A stretch of DNA of 64,000 bases from Marispirochaeta sp964554875. Lineage in GTDB: Bacteria > Spirochaetota > Spirochaetia > JC444 > Marispirochaetaceae. This document shows, in pieces, positions 16,435 through 24,433 of this stretch (position 1 is the stretch's first letter; each line of letters opens with the position of its first letter). Both the position numbers and the translations under genes were made by a program. The stretch is from positions 71,920-135,919 of the forward strand of contig CAZKQJ010000006.1 of NCBI GenBank assembly GCA_964554875.1, in the 5' to 3' direction. A model generated the notes under the pieces. That model was given only the letters and a program-made list of their open reading frames with translations, searched no databases and was not told where the DNA came from.

Positions 16435-16475
16435 CTCTCACCGCTCCACCAAAAAAACTGCCTGGATGGATAGTA

Positions 16476-17753
16476 TCAATTTATTAAAAGCGATGGAAGC
16501 CACAATGACAAGGCCGGTAGGTATGTAACCAGCATCAGGGAGATAAACATCCCGATGTAAAATGGGATAAATCCTCGTATCGAGTCTCTCATCGAAATAT
16601 CAGCGATTGAACAACTCACAAATAAGCAGGCGCCTACCGGAGGAGTAAACAGACCAATACCGAGATTGACGACTGAAATAACTCCGAAATGTATCAAGTC
16701 GATCCCCACGTATTGAGCTATTGGCGCAAGTACCGGTATAAAGATGATCATGGCCGGCGTCAGATCCAACACGGCACCAGCGAACAACAGAACCAGATTA
16801 AACAGCATAAGCATCATATACTTGTTGCTTATTGTATCAAGAAGAAAGTTGCCTATTTCCTTAGGAAGTTCCTGACTAGTGATTATCCAGCTGAATATTG
16901 TGGCCGTCCCGACCATAAGCATTACCATGCCATTAATAAGTATTGTATCCATCATCAGCCGCGGAAGATCGGTAATCTTCACACTTCTGTATACAAACAC
17001 ACTAAGAATGAACGAGTATACAACAGCCATTACCGCAGCTTCCGTCGGCGTCACAATCCCGAATATAATTCCGCCAAGAACAATAACAATGGTAAATAGG
17101 GGCAGCATCCCATCAGCTATTATCCTGACAGTTTCCAATATCGAATAGGCATCACCAGCCGGATAATCCCTTTTTCCGGATATAAAACCACTGGTCAGCA
17201 TCAAGATAATTCCGACCATGAGCCCCGGGATCGCACCGGCGATGAACAGAGTTCCGATCGACTGGTTCATTAATATGCCGTAAATTACCATAGGAATACT
17301 GGGAGGAATAATAATCCCTATAGTTGCCGAAGTCGCTGTAACGGCGACCGTAAAATCACTGTCAAATCCCTTTTCCTTCATGGCGGGAATCAAAACAGAT
17401 CCAATAGACGATGTATCCGCCGTAGCCGATCCTGTTATGCCGGCAAAAAGCATACTTACTACAATATTCACGTATGCGAGTCCGCCCTTAAAACGCCCCA
17501 CGAGAACCTGCGCCACATTTATCAGGCGGGTTGATATACCGCCAGTGGCCATTAATTGTCCGGCAAAAATAAAGAACGGGATCGCCAATAATGGAAAACT
17601 ATCGATTCCTGCGAACATTCTCTGGGGAATCATGATTAAAGGTACACGTTCAGAAAAAACAACCCAGACCATCGATGACAAACCCAGAGCATACGCAACG
17701 GGAACTGTTGCAACGATGAAAACTCCGAATATTATTAAAAGTATCGTTATCAT
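16476..17753 (-). CDS. TRAP transporter large permease subunit (DctM)
   Basis: The 425-residue membrane protein matches DctM: MYGI-like QRMFAGIDSFPLLAIPFFIFAGQLMATGGISTRLINVAQVLVGRFKGGLAYVNIVVSMLFAGITGSATADTSSIGSVLIPAMKEKGFD and the C-terminal IDLIHFGVISVVNLGIGLFTPPVGACLFV. It carries out Na+-driven transport of organic acids with DctP and DctQ. Its start overlaps the dctQ stop by 4 nt. Base composition is AT-richer than most of the window. Confidence 0.92.
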   Translation of the reverse strand: MITILLIIFGVFIVATVPVAYALGLSSMVWVVFSERVPLIMIPQRMFAGIDSFPLLAIPFFIFAGQLMATGGISTRLINVAQVLVGRFKGGLAYVNIVVSMLFAGITGSATADTSSIGSVLIPAMKEKGFDSDFTVAVTATSATIGIIIPPSIPMVIYGILMNQSIGTLFIAGAIPGLMVGIILMLTSGFISGKRDYPAGDAYSILETVRIIADGMLPLFTIVIVLGGIIFGIVTPTEAAVMAVVYSFILSVFVYRSVKITDLPRLMMDTILINGMVMLMVGTATIFSWIITSQELPKEIGNFLLDTISNKYMMLMLFNLVLLFAGAVLDLTPAMIIFIPVLAPIAQYVGIDLIHFGVISVVNLGIGLFTPPVGACLFVSCSIADISMRDSIRGFIPFYIGMFISLMLVTYLPALSLWLPSLLIN

Positions 17754-18235
17754 TTATCATTCCTGTCGCGGGCGATATTCTTGATCGCCAGGTACATGTA
17801 TCGAACTGAATAAAGCGACATAAAGAATGTAGAAATCGGTAGGACCAGGTAGACAACCGCCATGGGCAAACGCGATACAGGCGCAATCTGTCTGGTAGTA
17901 GCTTTTATCAAACGAAAACTCTCTGAAAAAACAACAACACTGAAAATTAAAATGGCCGTATATACAAAGAGTTCGAGTGCAGTCGTAACACGAGTAGATA
18001 GTTTATCCTTAAGTATATCCAGACGCATATGGCTGTCGTTTTTCATAACAAGAGCTGCACCCAGGAAAGATACCCAAATAAAAAGAAATCTACCCATTTC
18101 TTCTGTAAAAGTAACCGGCATTTTTAAAACATATCGTGACAGCACCTGAATTACCGTCAGTACAATAAGGGCCGCGTAGGCAAGTAAGGATACCCATTCA
18201 AGAACGCCGGAGAATAGCGCTTTTCGAATATTCAT
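17750..18235 (-). CDS. TRAP transporter small permease subunit (DctQ)
   Basis: The 161-residue protein has four membrane helices and DctQ signatures: VLSRYVLKMPVTFTEEMGRFLFIWVSFLGAALVMKNDSHMRLDILKDKL and PMAVVYLVLPISTFFMSLYSVRYM. It connects with DctM in the inner membrane. It follows the transaldolase-family gene by 19 nt and overlaps dctM by 4 nt. Confidence 0.9.
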   Translation of the reverse strand: MNIRKALFSGVLEWVSLLAYAALIVLTVIQVLSRYVLKMPVTFTEEMGRFLFIWVSFLGAALVMKNDSHMRLDILKDKLSTRVTTALELFVYTAILIFSVVVFSESFRLIKATTRQIAPVSRLPMAVVYLVLPISTFFMSLYSVRYMYLAIKNIARDRNDK

Positions 18236-18254
18236 AACATGCTCCCATAATACT

Positions 18255-18971
18255 TCATTTTCCAGAATATCCGGATAACCAGTTCATATCGCCATAGGTG
18301 TTACGCCATGCGGAAATAAATTTCTCCCAGCGTTTAACTGTATGAGGAACACTAAAAAAACTTTTCCATATTGCATAACTGCAGGTCGTTTCATCCGCAC
18401 CGGAAACTGCTGATTCGACCAGCTGACTTACACTGCGGACAGCACCCATTATTTTTGTCGATGAACCATGTCTGTCATAAATCGAGCGTATTCTGGAGAT
18501 CAGCTCATCTGTTGGATTTTCATCAACTTCTCCCAGGAGCCCAATAAATATTGCCACATGGTTTACCCCGGCTTGACTTGCTGTTATTGCTTCAATTATC
18601 GAATGTACTCCAGTTGCACAAACTTTTATTCCTTCATCGGTAAGGATTTTCATTGCCGCAATACCATCTTGCCGCATCTGGATTTTAACGATTATCCGTT
18701 CGTTTATGGACGAAAGCGCTTTTGCCTCTTTGACGATATCTTCCGTATTCTCCGAGACAACTTGAGCCATGACTGGAACATCAACAGTATCGCAAATCTT
18801 TTGCAGATGCCCTACAAAGTCTGAATTAAGCTCAGCCATCATTGCCGGATTCATGGTCACTCCGCCAAGAATTCCCAAGCCTGCAATTTCTTGTATTTCA
18901 GCTATATTACAGGAGTTCAGATACATTCGCATTGATTCTATCTCCAAACATGAGTTGTTGTTATAAGCCAT
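18255..18971 (-). CDS. transaldolase/fructose-6-phosphate aldolase-family enzyme
   Basis: The 238-residue protein resembles the short FSA/TalC group: GLGILGGVTMNPAMMAE near the N-terminus, RIIVKIQMRQDGIAAMKILTDEGIKVCATGVHSIIEAI with the Schiff-base Lys in VKI, and NHVAIFIGLLGEVDENP. FSA-like enzymes make or cleave aldol bonds through a lysine imine. It sits between dctP and dctQ, an unusual place, so it probably acts on the transported compound. The start ATG lies inside a hairpin arm (18967-18994). The Gln in VKIQM and the Gly-Val-His motif differ from the canonical KIP and G-T-A-V-Y, so specificity may differ. Confidence 0.75.
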   Translation of the reverse strand: MAYNNNSCLEIESMRMYLNSCNIAEIQEIAGLGILGGVTMNPAMMAELNSDFVGHLQKICDTVDVPVMAQVVSENTEDIVKEAKALSSINERIIVKIQMRQDGIAAMKILTDEGIKVCATGVHSIIEAITASQAGVNHVAIFIGLLGEVDENPTDELISRIRSIYDRHGSSTKIMGAVRSVSQLVESAVSGADETTCSYAIWKSFFSVPHTVKRWEKFISAWRNTYGDMNWLSGYSGK

Positions 18972-18994
18972 GGCGCCCCGAAAGTCGCCATGGC
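18967..18994 (-). promoter_or_regulatory. hairpin covering the start codon of the transaldolase-family gene
   Basis: GCCATGGCG and CGCCATGGC (18967-18975 and 18986-18994) form a perfect 9-bp inverted repeat with a 10-nt loop. It lies 25-52 nt after the dctP stop; its 3' arm on the mRNA contains the ATG (18971-18969) and the loop holds the CGGGG that would serve as Shine-Dalgarno sequence. It should lower translation of the genes after dctP. Confidence 0.6.
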
Positions 18995-19019
18995 GTTTGA
19001 GCAGATCTTCTGAACTATC

Positions 19020-20021
19020 CTATCGCGAATATGAAAGGGCGATATCGACGATATCAGCACCAATCTTATCTTTGTTTGAATCAATTACATCGTCGACAGC
19101 TGCTTTAAAGGGGCCGAGGTCAAGACTGTTCACTTTCATCCCGGTTCCCTCAATTTTAGCTATCACACCATCTTCGAATTCCTGCCACACCTGCCTTTCA
19201 TATTCCTGAGTTTCCTTTCCGGCTTCTAACAGCGCTTTCTGAATGTTGGGCTCAAGACTGTCGAATAAGGCTTTACTCATGACTACAACGTTTAAATCGT
19301 AGAAGTGATTGGTAAGAGAAAAATAATCCGAGACCTCAAAGAATTTCATTGTGAATAAAGAAACTGCCGGCTGCTCACCGCCATCGACAACACCCTGTTT
19401 TAATCCTGTATAAAGCTCCGAATATGCCAGGGGAGTCGCCAGAGAGCCTAAAGAATTGAAGGTATCAATCATGATTGGATCGTTCATAACTCGAATCTTC
19501 AATCCGCTCATATCTGATAAATTGTTGATCGGCCGCTTTTTATTGAAAACACTCCGAAATCCAGTGTCATAATAAGCTAGAACCTTGAAACCTGTATCTT
19601 CCAGCTGGTTTTCAAGCCTGGCTCCCAGTTCCCCGTTCAAGGCATTAAAAACCTGCTCCTTGTTGGTAAATACATAGGGGAGACTGAAGACTCCAAAACC
19701 AGGACTGAAAGAGGTTAGGGCACCTGCTGCTGCTTTTGTTGCTTCAACCGTTCCAGTCAGGGTTCCTTCGAGAGTCTCCCGCGCATTTCCCAACTGGCTG
19801 TTTGGAAAAACCTTAACTTCAACAGCACCATTTGTTTTTTCTGCGACTTTCTCGGCGAAAAATATGTCCGCGGCATAGTGCGGATTATCTTCATTTGCCT
19901 GGTCGCTGAGTTTAATGATGATCTTTCCTCCCTCATTTGAAGCTTCAGAAGATCCGGCAGCAAATATTACATACCCCCCGAAACACAACAGGATCAATAG
20001 AGCTGTCATCAATTTCTTCAT
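19020..20021 (-). CDS. TRAP transporter solute-binding protein (DctP)
   Basis: The 333-residue protein has a signal peptide (about 1-22) and DctP features: IIIKLSDQANEDNPHYAADIFFAEKVAEKTNGAVEVKVFPNSQLG, then FKVLAYYDTGFRSVFNKKRPINNLSDMSGLKIRVMNDP containing the family Arg that clamps the ligand carboxylate, and TGLKQGVVDGGEQP. It captures a carboxylate in the periplasm. A strong AGGGGG lies before the ATG. The gene is first in the operon and is preceded by a good sigma-70 promoter with a symmetric site. Confidence 0.92.
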   Translation of the reverse strand: MKKLMTALLILLCFGGYVIFAAGSSEASNEGGKIIIKLSDQANEDNPHYAADIFFAEKVAEKTNGAVEVKVFPNSQLGNARETLEGTLTGTVEATKAAAGALTSFSPGFGVFSLPYVFTNKEQVFNALNGELGARLENQLEDTGFKVLAYYDTGFRSVFNKKRPINNLSDMSGLKIRVMNDPIMIDTFNSLGSLATPLAYSELYTGLKQGVVDGGEQPAVSLFTMKFFEVSDYFSLTNHFYDLNVVVMSKALFDSLEPNIQKALLEAGKETQEYERQVWQEFEDGVIAKIEGTGMKVNSLDLGPFKAAVDDVIDSNKDKIGADIVDIALSYSR

Positions 20022-20062
20022 ACATTCCCCCTAATTTTGTTGCATCAATTTCCTTATATGCA

Positions 20063-20101
20063 ACTTGTTTCAAGTGTAAAACACAAAAACCCACTTGTCA
20101 A
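20063..20101 (-). promoter_or_regulatory. promoter and candidate operators of the TRAP/transaldolase operon
   Basis: On the minus strand, -35 TTGACA (20101-20096), a 17-nt spacer and -10 TACACT (20078-20073). A symmetric ACTTG-TTT-CAAGT (20063-20075) overlaps the -10, and a second ACTTG half-site with partial symmetry (20093-20097) overlaps the -35, 30 bp away (three helical turns). The operon's own XRE-cupin protein is the obvious candidate to bind here. Confidence 0.65.
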
Positions 20102-20369
20102 AGAAAAATATGTTTAAGGAACGGCTAAACCCCTAACGCACTGAAATTACGCTATATGTACCAATACTCCTGCTTAATGCCAGCCATACAGGAGCACTTG
20201 GAGACGTCTTTACGGTGTTTCTATAATCGGAAGAGATGGAACGAGATTCCTGCCAGTTTTATGTCTTGCTCATGGGGTAGATGAACATTATTCGGCGGAT
20301 CGCGACTTTTATCGTTTTCTTGGCTTGAATGTAAAGAATCCTCTATTTCACATTTAAAGACTAAAAAAA
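20102..20369. other. gene-free stretch upstream of the TRAP operon
   Basis: No open frame with recognisable family motifs, no hairpin with a U-tract and no tRNA-like fold were seen. It separates the TRAP promoter from the decayed genes to its right and is probably itself decayed sequence. Confidence 0.4.
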
Positions 20370-20473
20370 CCCATCCTCCATTACGAGTTGATCTTCTCCC
20401 CAAGATGGAAGAAACTGGTGGACGGTTCCAGCACCAGGCATTTGTAATGGATGAGCACCTGAGTGTCCTTGGC
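20370..20473 (-). pseudogene. fragment of an M29-type aminopeptidase gene (3' end)
   Basis: About 104 nt are roughly three-quarters identical to 23259-23363, the 3' end of the intact aminopeptidase gene on the same strand. The shared stretch encodes CLVLEPS.SF in the fragment versus GLVLEPSISF in the intact gene. A one-base deletion relative to the intact gene breaks the frame right after this. Nothing recognisable of the rest of the gene remains. It abuts the broken ATPase, so both decayed in the same region. Confidence 0.75.
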
Positions 20474-20497
20474 AAGTCGAAAAAAATCCCTGCTTCT

Positions 20498-21825
20498 ATT
20501 TCTTCATCATTTTCACGAGGTACTACTTATGTGTTTTTTCTGGCTGAACTCGTTATAGCGCTTTTAGTTCACTGGATTGCTTCATGGATAATTCAGGTTA
20601 TTGATATAATCAAAACTATGGTTGGGTATCTGCAGGAAGCCAAGGCCGAGAAGATCATAGATGCCGTGCGGAACATGCTTTCAGTTTTAAATCGTGTCTC
20701 TCGGAAAGGTGAAAAAAGACCACAGATGCGGAAGAGCTTTTTCCCTGCGATATTTTATACTTTTATCGGGAGATAAGGTTCTGGCAGATCTTCAGCTTTT
20801 GAAGACCCAAGAATCGACGAGGCGTCCCTGACTGGCGAATCCGAAACCTTTCCCAAGAGATGAAGGCGGACAATGAGGAAGCTACTTTGTGCGACAGCAG
20901 GTGCATGGCTTACTCTGGCCCATTAGTGATCTTCTCCGGCACAGAGACCGAAATAGGCCTTATAAACACAAGGCTCTCGGACGTTGCCCCCCCTTTCCAG
21001 ACCACTTCTGCAGCAGGCAAACCGCTTTGGTTTATGTTTAAGCGGAATAGTTACTACAGCGGCAGGGAGCATTTTTGCTCTCGGTTTTTTTCTGGCCCGT
21101 ATGCCGGTGAGCGAACTTTTTTTATCAGTTGTTGGTATCGCCGTGGCGGCTATCCCCGAGGGTTCTCCGGCAGTAATGAGCATAATACTTTCCATTGACG
21201 TCAGACGGATGACAAGAGGTAATGCAATCATCGGGCAGCTTCAGGGCGTCTAAGCACTGGGACATGTTTCGATAATCTGCACCGAAAAAACTGGAACACT
21301 CACAAAAAGGGAGATGACAGTTATCCGTCTTATATTCAGCGATGCCACCGTTGACGTCGAAGGTGCAAGATACGCTCCCGAAGGATATCTGAGCCTGGAC
21401 TGCACTGCTGTACACCTTTAAAGCAGCGCAGCTCTTTCTGCACTAATACACCGGAATACTCTGCACCTAAGCCTGTCTTGTCTGGTAGGATAATACATGG
21501 CTGATTGACGGGAGCCCAGCCCTACACAGAGAGCCCCTTATGGCCCTATCAGCCAAGGAAGGGATCCAAATTACAGAGACTGTAAAAGAATGGAAGTGGC
21601 TCGACTCCCTTCCCTTTGAGTCAGACAATACATTCATGACAACCTTCAATACAGACAACGACAATATCCGGGGTTATTTCTCAATTGTGCCCCTGCGGCA
21701 GCGCTGTAGCAGAGAAGTAACAAACCCAAAAGACCCTTCTTAATCAAAGCCACGGTTGCCGGAGCAGAGAGCGCAGACGGGAAGGGATTCAGGTTATAAT
21801 GATAACGGGCGACCTTGCCCTTTGA
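20498..21825 (+). pseudogene. decayed P2-type cation-transporting ATPase
   Basis: Pieces of one P-type ATPase appear in order but in different frames. First comes LVIALLVHWIASW and VGYLQEAKAEKIIDAVRNML. Then SGDKVLADLQLLK, IDEASLTGESE and MAYSGPLVIFSGTETEIGLI follow, then the fourth helix region ELFLSVVGIAVAAIPEG. The phosphorylation motif CTEKTGTLT at about 21278 has Glu (21284-21286) where the essential Asp should be. Then come WLDSLPFESDNTFMTT and GIQVIMITGDLAL at about 21784-21822. There are several frameshifts and in-frame stops (e.g. TAA at 21251). The C-terminal hinge and last helices are gone. Kin are SERCA-like cation pumps. It cannot make an active enzyme. Confidence 0.85.
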
Positions 21826-21850
21826 CAGAAAGCGGTCTGCCTGCTACTTT
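21822..21850 (+). promoter_or_regulatory. sigma-70 promoter 8 nt before the DUF3943 start
   Basis: A perfect -35 TTGACA (21822-21827), a 17-nt spacer and a weaker -10 TACTTT (21845-21850). The ATG follows at 21859 without a Shine-Dalgarno sequence, so the message would be leaderless or nearly so. The -35 overlaps the last recognisable codons of the ATPase remnant. Confidence 0.5.
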
Positions 21851-21858
21851 TTGGCTGC

Positions 21859-23223
21859 ATGAAAAAAATCGTTACTCTTTTAATTTGTCTTATTGTGCCT
21901 GGTGTAATGGTTCCTGACGTCTTTGCAAGGGAAAATCCTGAGGAACCTGTTTATTCGGAAGAAAAGAACTACAGCCTTGGAATCGGCAATGCCCTTCTCA
22001 GCAACCTGGCCCTCTTTTCGGTAAACAGGTTCATAGGGCAAACGGAATTCTCAAAGATCAGTTTCGAAAGTATTCACAACAACCTTACCGGACCATGGCA
22101 GTGGGACCGCAGCATGTTTCTGGTAAACCAGCTGGGACACCCGTACCAGGGCTACGCATACTATGCCGCCGCCCGGGCAAATAATCTTAACGCTTTTGAA
22201 TCCAGCCTTGTTGCGGCCCTGGGCAGCTACACCTGGGAGGTTTTTGGAGAAAGAGCGACAGCCGCGGTGAACGATTTCGTTGTGACCACGGCAGGAGGGA
22301 TTTCCCTGGGAGAAATGCTGCACCGCATTTACCTGGATACGTACACGGAAAACCAGCTGCTGGCGACTTTTATCAGCCCAATGGACGGTTTTAACGATCT
22401 TGTAAGCGGAAACAAACAACGGCCCACACATTCCATGATACGGAACGCCTCCCTTTCCTTCGGCGGAGGCTATGTGGGTACACAGCATTACAGAAACAAT
22501 GAAAAATATGACAGAAACTCGTATCATACCGGGACCGGCAGCATGGGGATTGACCTCGGCTACGGAGACCCCTTTGTCTCACGCACCTCCTCCGTCTTCA
22601 GCCATTTTGATCTGCAGTTCTTCCTTGAGGGCGGGTATGACTGGTACAACCTCGTCCTGATCTCCGATGGGGCTCTCTTTTCCGCAAGCCCTCGTCCGCA
22701 GGAACATTCATGGACCAGCTACGGGCTGCATCTGCATTACGATGTTTTCTCCGGTACACTGATGGATTTTTCCGGGAATTCCCTTACCTTAACAATGCAG
22801 CATGAGCGGCATACCGCCAGCGGAAGTGTATTCAAACTCAAAGCCCACGCCGGCTGCCTGATTTTCGGCAGCAGTACCTTTCTTCGTTTCGAAGCCGACC
22901 CTTCAAAAAAAGCAGTCGAAAGAAGAGATTACGGCGCGGGGGCAGCTTCCAAACTGCGAATGAGCTGGGATTTTCCCCGGGCCGGGAATATCTCCATGCA
23001 GACCGCCGGGTACCTGATGACGACCCTGCCGAATACGGTCTCCGGTTCAGATGGAAACCTGCTGTTCAGCAGATCCACACTGGCCTGGAAATACCCGCTG
23101 AACGGAACAACCTCGGTGGGAGCGGCAAATACCCTCAGCTGGAAAAAGACAGACCGCGACTATTTGCCGGACCAGAACAAGCGGGTCTACAACACTAGCG
23201 TGTTCATGGAATACAAGCTTTAA
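21859..23223 (+). CDS. DUF3943 protein, probable outer-membrane beta-barrel
   Basis: The 454-residue protein has a signal peptide (about 1-22) and the DUF3943 core: GPWQWDRSMFLVNQLGHPYQGYAYYAAARANNLNAFESSLVAALGSYTWEVFGERATAAVNDFVVTTAGGISLGEMLHRI (about 75-155). The C-terminal half is rich in alternating aromatic and polar residues and ends in a strand-like VYNTSVFMEYKL, suggesting a beta-barrel in the outer membrane. The function is unknown. It begins only about 35 nt after the ATPase remnant and is convergent with the aminopeptidase gene 20 nt on. Confidence 0.82.
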   Translation: MKKIVTLLICLIVPGVMVPDVFARENPEEPVYSEEKNYSLGIGNALLSNLALFSVNRFIGQTEFSKISFESIHNNLTGPWQWDRSMFLVNQLGHPYQGYAYYAAARANNLNAFESSLVAALGSYTWEVFGERATAAVNDFVVTTAGGISLGEMLHRIYLDTYTENQLLATFISPMDGFNDLVSGNKQRPTHSMIRNASLSFGGGYVGTQHYRNNEKYDRNSYHTGTGSMGIDLGYGDPFVSRTSSVFSHFDLQFFLEGGYDWYNLVLISDGALFSASPRPQEHSWTSYGLHLHYDVFSGTLMDFSGNSLTLTMQHERHTASGSVFKLKAHAGCLIFGSSTFLRFEADPSKKAVERRDYGAGAASKLRMSWDFPRAGNISMQTAGYLMTTLPNTVSGSDGNLLFSRSTLAWKYPLNGTTSVGAANTLSWKKTDRDYLPDQNKRVYNTSVFMEYKL

Positions 23224-23243
23224 ACTGCCCGGAGCCTCCGGTT

Positions 23244-24353
23244 TTACAGCATCAGTGCCCCGTCCATCATTACGAGCTGCTCTTCTCCCCCGGGCAGAAG
23301 AAAGCTGATGGATGGTTCCAGCACCAGGCCGTCGCAGTGGATCAGCGCCGGAGCGTCCTCGGCGTAATTGGCCCCCACCGCCAGGTGACAGGTTCGGTAT
23401 GCCTTTTCGTCCTCCAGCATGTTGCCGGTAACCCGGGCAGCGGGATTCAGGCCGATTCCAATCTCCCCGATGGAACGGGCGTTCCGGCGATAGACCTCTC
23501 CCATTCCGGGAGGCAGGGCCCCTTCGGCGGCGAGACGCTCCGCCCCGCTTTCTCCGGCGGCGATGGTCTCCTTTAAAAGTCCGGCTTCCTGTCCCCCTTC
23601 AACGGAAACGACAAAGCCTTCTTTTACCTGCACAACGATCGGTTCCCTGATGAGAATGTCTCCTTTGTTCAGGGAGATGGATCCACGGAAAACGATGGCT
23701 CCGCTGACGCTACCCAGCTCGGGCGATGCAAAACTTTCTCCCGCGGGCAGGTTGCCTCCGCTGCCGGGAGTCCCGAAATCTCCGTTGTCAGCCTCTCCTT
23801 CACGACCCTTTAACCCGACATAGAGGTCAGTTCCTCCCGCACAGCTGATCCGCATGCTCTCGGCACGCTTGAACAGACCGCTGACATGGGCACATTCATT
23901 TTTTAACCTGCCGTAATCGATTCCCACGGTGCGGCAGAACATGTCTTCATTAATCCCAGGAGCCCAGACGGCCCTGATGCTTTTTTCCCCGTTCAGCAGG
24001 TAGTCGAAGATATGGTCGAACTCCCGGTCCGCGTAGCGGTAGGGCGTTTTCAGGCCCGCAGGATCCTTGCCGATTTTCTCGGCGCTTATGGAACACACAA
24101 CATCGGGACCGCTCCCGAGAGCCGCAAGGACGGAGGAATCGGCGTAATCGAGCTGGGTCTTTACCGGCTGTACGATCAGTACCGGGTCGGCGCCAAGTTC
24201 TGCCGCGGCCAGATACAGTGCCTGGGAGATGGACAAGACCTCCTGTACGGGATTGGTAATAATCAGAACCCGTTCGCCGGGTTGTATATTCAATACCGCG
24301 GAACAGGTGGTATGGGCGGGAACGGTCAATCGGGAATCGGGATGCTCTTTCAT
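23244..24353 (-). CDS. M29-type aminopeptidase (PepS/AmpS-like)
   Basis: The 369-residue protein matches the thermophilic-aminopeptidase (M29) group: GERVLIITNPVQ at the N-terminus, TDLYVGLKG, the NLPAGESFASPELGSVSG motif, then IGEIGIGLNPAARVTGNMLEDEKAYRTCHLAVGANY with the Glu and His residues that bind the two metals, and HCDGLVLEPSISF. These cytoplasmic metallo-exopeptidases release N-terminal residues. A decayed copy of its last 35 codons lies at 20370-20473. The N-terminal ATG has no strong Shine-Dalgarno sequence and is divergent from leuS. Confidence 0.78.
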   Translation of the reverse strand: MKEHPDSRLTVPAHTTCSAVLNIQPGERVLIITNPVQEVLSISQALYLAAAELGADPVLIVQPVKTQLDYADSSVLAALGSGPDVVCSISAEKIGKDPAGLKTPYRYADREFDHIFDYLLNGEKSIRAVWAPGINEDMFCRTVGIDYGRLKNECAHVSGLFKRAESMRISCAGGTDLYVGLKGREGEADNGDFGTPGSGGNLPAGESFASPELGSVSGAIVFRGSISLNKGDILIREPIVVQVKEGFVVSVEGGQEAGLLKETIAAGESGAERLAAEGALPPGMGEVYRRNARSIGEIGIGLNPAARVTGNMLEDEKAYRTCHLAVGANYAEDAPALIHCDGLVLEPSISFLLPGGEEQLVMMDGALML

Positions 24354-24396
24354 GAAGCCAGCCTACCGGGGCAGTTCCGGGGGGTCAAGTATGAGA

Positions 24397-24426
24397 TTGA
24401 CCTTTGCTTCCTCCTGTGGGTATCAT
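24397..24426 (+). promoter_or_regulatory. sigma-70 promoter 7 nt before the leuS start
   Basis: -35 TTGACC (24397-24402), an 18-nt spacer and -10 TATCAT (24421-24426). The leuS ATG is at 24434, so transcription should begin at or just before it. There is no room for a T-box leader, so leuS is not T-box-regulated from this promoter. Confidence 0.55.
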
Positions 24427-24433
24427 GCCGGAT

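Noticed and set aside
24354..24433. T-box riboswitch upstream of leuS
   Set aside because: The promoter lies only 7 nt from the start codon, leaving no room for a leader, and no T-box sequence is present.
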